The notes beneath the pieces were generated by a model. That model ran no database searches, was not told where the DNA came from, and worked only from the letters and a program-made list of their open reading frames with translations. A stretch of DNA of 64,000 nucleotides, taken from positions 3,604,501 to 3,668,500 of the forward strand of contig NZ_OY781882.1 of assembly GCF_963677125.1 (NCBI RefSeq). Direction: 5' to 3'. Each line of letters starts with the position of its first letter. Within the stretch, counting starts at the first letter, position 1. This stretch comes from an uncultured Desulfobacter sp. GTDB taxonomy: Bacteria; Desulfobacterota; Desulfobacteria; Desulfobacterales; Desulfobacteraceae. Position numbers and translations under genes: made by a program. Below are positions 51,901 through 57,900 of this stretch, piece after piece.

Positions 51901-54900
51901 AGGGTGGGATTACGATACTTACACAGTGACCCTCACCCAGGCACCCAAGGAAGATGAAGAGGTGACCATATCCGTCCTTGCCCAGCAGCCTGCGCCGGAG
52001 GATGATGCCAAGGGCTATCAGACCATCGAGTTCTGGGTGCCGGATGCAGAGAACCCGGATGGCGGCTCATGGGAAACGACCCTCCAACTCAGCTTCAACC
52101 AAGACAACTGGACGACGTCACAAACGGTAAAATTCAGAGCAATCAGTGATGAGGCGAGTGAAGGCAAACAGTTCGCCATGATCAACCACAATGTGGAAAG
52201 CTCGGATACCGACAGTCAGTACCATCAACTGGCCATGCGCAGTGTAAAGGTGCAGATCAATGACGACGACCAGGCAGGCGCGATTATCACGCCCACTGGA
52301 AATTCGACACTGGTGATTGAAGGCGGCATGACCGATGAATATGCCGTCGTTCTCACCCGGGAACCGACTGCGGATGTGACGGTGGCGCTTGATGCATATT
52401 ATGATCAACTTACGTTATCCGCAACAACCCTGACCTTTGATGCGAGTAATTACAATGTTGCCCAAACCGTCACGTTAACGGCATTGGATGACGATTGGAC
52501 TGAGGGCTTCCATACCGACTACATCTCGCATACATTGACCAGTGATGACATTGCTTTAAATAGGGATGCTACGTACGAGAACGATATCCCGTCGACCAAC
52601 CCGATTGATACGATACTTCTGGAACACGAACCAGTTTCCGGAACTCTGTCTGTGACTATTGATGGAGAAGAGCGTCCCGAGTACGTGACTGTGGGAGAAG
52701 AATCTCTTGCTACCTTCGCCGTGTTCGGTAACACCCTGGTGTTCTTCGGTCCCGACGGTGAGACGCCGGAAGCGATCTCGGGTGTGCTTGAGGTCAGCTA
52801 TCAGTACGAAGTACTCGGTTATGACGGCGTGACAGGCGACCGCCTAGTGGTGGATGTTGCAGACAATGAAGTTGCCAGCGTGGTTGTGATCGAAAGCGAC
52901 GGCTCCACGGATGTCATCGAAGGCGGTGCAACAGATACCTACCAGGTTGTCCTGACCAAAGCGCCGACAGCGGATGTGACAATTAATATTGATGCAATCC
53001 AGACCCGCACCACAGGTTCTGATGCAGACGGGAATTTCGCTTACTTTGAGGAACAGGTGCGGGTAAATGACGAGTATAGCACCACGATCACCTTTACAAC
53101 AGAAAACTGGAGTACACCGCAGACGGTCACCGTTTCAGCGATTGACGATACAAGAGTCGACGGCAGCGACACCCAGGTGTTCGTGCCCGGCTTGGCGAGC
53201 GTCAATGAAATCCGCGGGCCTCTTGTCATTGAAGGGGCGTCCGGAGGCGGTTCCCTGAGCCTGCCCGAGCCGTTGATGTTGGCCGATGAACTGAACGTGA
53301 GATCGACTGACGGCAATGTAGTTTCCTTTATGCCGGGCAGCGGAAATGGCGCAACCGAATCCATGACGGTGGAAACGGCTGATCTCCAGGCTGTGGTCGA
53401 AGAAGACGATGATATTAATGCTATTTCTGATCTGATCGGCAGAACATTGGAGATAACAAAAGGATCAGGGACCGGCGTTGTCCTTGACGCAGACAATCCC
53501 AATCAGAAATTCGATCGGTTCTGGATGATTACCGCTGTTGAAGAGCTGGGTGATAACACGATTCTGACGCTTCAGAATCCGAGCCAGGTCGATCCGGGAG
53601 ATGAGGGCGTTACAGCACCGGATGCAACCTCCGAATACGCCATCACCTCGCTGTCGGCCAACTTCTTTGCCAATGAAAGCGAACAGGTCGACTACCTGTT
53701 TGTCTACGATCAGGACAGCGTAGCAGATGATACAGGAGAACTCACATCTGAAGAAGTCGACGGTGTTACCAAAGGCCGAATTACGGGTCTCGGAATGGGA
53801 CCTGATGCGTACATCGGCGGGACAACCCAGCCTGGCGGCATCACCTACGGCGATTTGGAAATGGTTCAGGTCAACCTCGGATCAGGTGATGACGACCTTA
53901 CCGTGAATTACACAACGTACTGGGAAGACCACACCACCGAGCGTGACAGTGAATTCTATACCCTCACCATGGTGAACACGGGCGAGGGCGATGATAAGGT
54001 CACGGTGAACCTGACAGACGGTGACGCCGGCGCTTTTTCACTCAACCTGCAGAGTGGGAATGACACGGTATACGGCAATGCGTCAACCGCACCGCTCATC
54101 GTTTTCGGTGAGGAAGGAAATGATGAGATCCATGGTGGTGACGGTGCAGATATCATCTTCGGTGATTACGGCCGGGTTGATTACACGGATGCAAACGGCT
54201 ACATCGTCACGCGGCTGGGCCACACCTGGGAACAGAATTCGGTGAATCCAGAGGTAACTGAATTTTCCAGTGACAGCTTGACCATTACAGATGAAAATAT
54301 AGAAACATCTTTCAAGCCTTTTCCAACGACATACGGAGGCCTCATAGGGCTTTCAGTGCAACTCATATCCGAGGACGGGACCGTGCAATATCGGACCATC
54401 ACCGGCAACACCGCTGACACGATCACCGTCGACACGGCCTGGGATGTTGAAGCCGGCAAATCCTACTTCTACCGTATTTCCATGCTGCCGGAAGATCAGA
54501 CCGACGGCACGGTACGCGGGCCGAGCATTGTCTGGTCAATTGATGAAGAAACCGGCGGGACCGATATTATCAACGGAAATGGCGGCGATGACATGATTAT
54601 CGGCGGTGCAGCCGCAGATGTGATTTCAGGTGGGGATGAAAATGATTTAATTGCCGGTGACAATGCCCGGTTCGATTTTGTCCCGGTCTCCGGCAACGAC
54701 GGCGCAACCGCACTATCATTGGCGCAAACCACCTCCCCCGCTATTGGAGGCATAGATCTAATCAGCGGCAATGCCGGAAACGATACAATCTTCGGCGGCC
54801 AGGCGGGCGATGAGATCTCTGCCGGTGAAGGGAACAACATCGTCATCGGTGATGAGGGACAGATTGCCTACAATCTGGATGGCAATCCTGATGATATTGA

Positions 54901-57900
54901 TCTCATCAAGAGTCTTTCAACTACTGCAGAGGGAGGGGCGGATACGATCACAACGGGCACCGGAAACGACATTATCATCGGTGGCCGGTATGCAGACGGG
55001 ATAACCGCAGGAGCAGGCGACAACCTGGTGATCGGGGACAGTGGACGGATCACGGCGGCAAGTGTTGACGGACCACAGTTCGGCGTTGCCATGACCTACG
55101 GTCTCATTGAGACCATCGAGTTTGGTGACGGCGGTGTGGATAACATCACGACATTGGACGGCAATGACATTGTTCTGGGCGGCCATGAAGGAGACGGGAT
55201 AGACGCTGGTGACGGCAACAACATCGTCATAGGTGACGAGGGACAGATTGCCTACAATCTGGACGGTAACCCCGATGATATTGATCTCATCGAGAGTCTT
55301 TCAACTACTGCAGAGGGAGGGGCGGATACGATCACGGCGGGCACCGGAAACGACATTATCATCGGCGGCCGGTTCGGTGATACCATCAACGCCGGTCATG
55401 GCGACAACCTGGTGATCGGGGACAGCGGGAAGATTGTGGCAGGAACCGATGTGGCCGGGCTGAGCGGCCATCCCATGGAGATTGACAGGATTGAGACAAC
55501 CGAACCGGACGATGGCGGATCCGACACAATAACGGCATTGGGCGGAGATGACATTATCCTTGGCGGTACGGGTCAAGACACGATTTCCGCAGGTGACGGC
55601 GTAGACCTGATTTTCGGTGATCAGGGCAATGTCACGACCTCCGGCGGGAACAACCGTGTCGTGACTTATCATGACGAAAATGAACCTTGGTATGAAGGAT
55701 ATACATATACTGCCACATATACGCGAGATGCTTCTGCCGGAGACAATGACCTGATTTACGGCGGTGGCGGCGGCGACTATATCCTCGGTCAGCAGGGCGA
55801 TGATGTCATCTTTGGCGGAGGCGGTGATGATGATATTTACGGCGGCCATAATGTGGCCGAAGGGTTTGACGGCTCAGATATCATTGACAGTGGTACGGGA
55901 AATGACGTGGTGGTCGGAGACAACGCCAGTATACAGAGAACCGACGCTGCTGAAGGTGAACGCTTCCGTACTCTTGTTGGCACCAGCATTTACGGTGAGG
56001 ATGCGGATAATGACGGACTCGCCCTGGTGACGGAAGCCTCCCATAACGATCCCAACGGTGTCCACGTCCGGGAAGTTGAGTTGTTCGATTCTTCCCATGA
56101 TCCGGATGCGGCGACTTATGGCGATGACACCATCGCCGGCGGTGCGGATAACGACGTAATTTTCGGACAGATCGGAAACGACGTGCTTCATGGTGACGGG
56201 CGGATCGCTGATGATGGCGTTTACGCCTTGTCGGCGCTTTCAGAAGAGATTGAGGGCAGTGACATTGGCGGAGACGATTACATTGAGGGCAACGGCGGCG
56301 AAGACACAATTTACGGTGGACTGGGTCAGGATGACCTGATCGGCGGAAGCTCAACATTCTTCGGTCTGGATCTGTATGACGAGCGCCCGGACGGCACGGA
56401 TACAATCTATGGCGGGAATGGTGATATGCTTGTCCGCAATAATTTAGGTGACCAGACAGCTGACGGACATGCTTTAGATTCAGACATGATCCTCGGGGAT
56501 AACGGTAATATTTACCGTCTGGTGGGAACCAACGGCATTGATTCCGGCGGATTCCTCACCTTTGGATATGATACCTACGGCGATATGAAGATCATTCCGC
56601 GTGCTGCCGAACTGATCGATTACACACCGGGCGGCTTAGATTATGAACCCACGGCCGACATTGCAGCCACTGACATCGGCGCCTATGACATTATTCACGG
56701 CGAGTCCGGCGATGATTTTATCTACGGCATGACAGGGGACGACATCCTTTACGGCGAGGGCCAGGATGATGACATCATCGGGGGATACGGCAATGACTGG
56801 ATCTCCGGCGGAACCGGACAGGACGGGGTTCTCGGGGATGACGGCAGGATCTACACCAGCCGGAACGGCATTGATGAACCGCTTTACAGCATCACGGCGC
56901 TCTCCTCAAAGGAACTGGATGAATTTATCTATACCCCCGGAAAGATTCAGCAGACCACGATTAACGTGACGGGCGAGTTGAAGAAATCGGTCAACCTGAC
57001 GCCGTTTAAGCTGGGTGATCCGGATGCCATTGATTATGCGGATCAGGATCCCCAATTTGCCGACGACATCATTTACGGCGGCTGGGGGGATGACTTCCTC
57101 CACGGCGGCGCCGGGGATGACGCAATTTCAGGCGCTGAAGCCCTGGATAATTTTTATGACAACCCAACAAATCCGGGCGATGTTCTTGGTTATGATTCCG
57201 GCACCGGAGAATTTGCAGCCTATGACGAATACGATCCCTGGAGCCGTATTGACGGATTCCTCTTGAATTTCGATCAAACCGAAGGGCTGCCGGATCCCTA
57301 CGGTGCAGACTACGGTTATGTCACCGTGGCAACAGACGGTGATGATGTGATTTTCGGTGATCTGGGCAATGACTGGCTGGTGGGCGGCACCGGAAAGGAT
57401 CACATTTACGGCGGCTATGGCAACGACCTGTTGAATGCGGATGATGACCTGTCCACCAACGACGGTGCCAATGATGCGCCCGATACCCATCCTTCCTATG
57501 AAGACACGGCCTACGGCGGCGCCGGACGGGATGTGCTCATCGCCAATACCGGCGGTGACCGTCTTATCGACTGGGCCGGAGAGTTTAACAGCTATATCGT
57601 TCCCTTTGCGCCCTTTGGCATGGGAACGGTGAGCCGGACCCTGCAGCCGCAGCTTGCAGAATACCTTTATGCACTGTCGGCCAGCGACGGTGCGGATCAG
57701 ACGCGGGCGGCGGACACCGGCGCTGCCCCGGAACGAAACGGCGAACCCGAAGGTGAGCTTGGGCTGGTCAAGCAGAAAGATTTTGACTGGCACGACCAGA
57801 CCGGCGCACCGGATGATCCCCAGCCGGGCAATATTGCCGGCGGATCACGGGATGTGCTGCGGTCGGCAACATTCAATACCGGGACCCTGGAAGATTTCTG

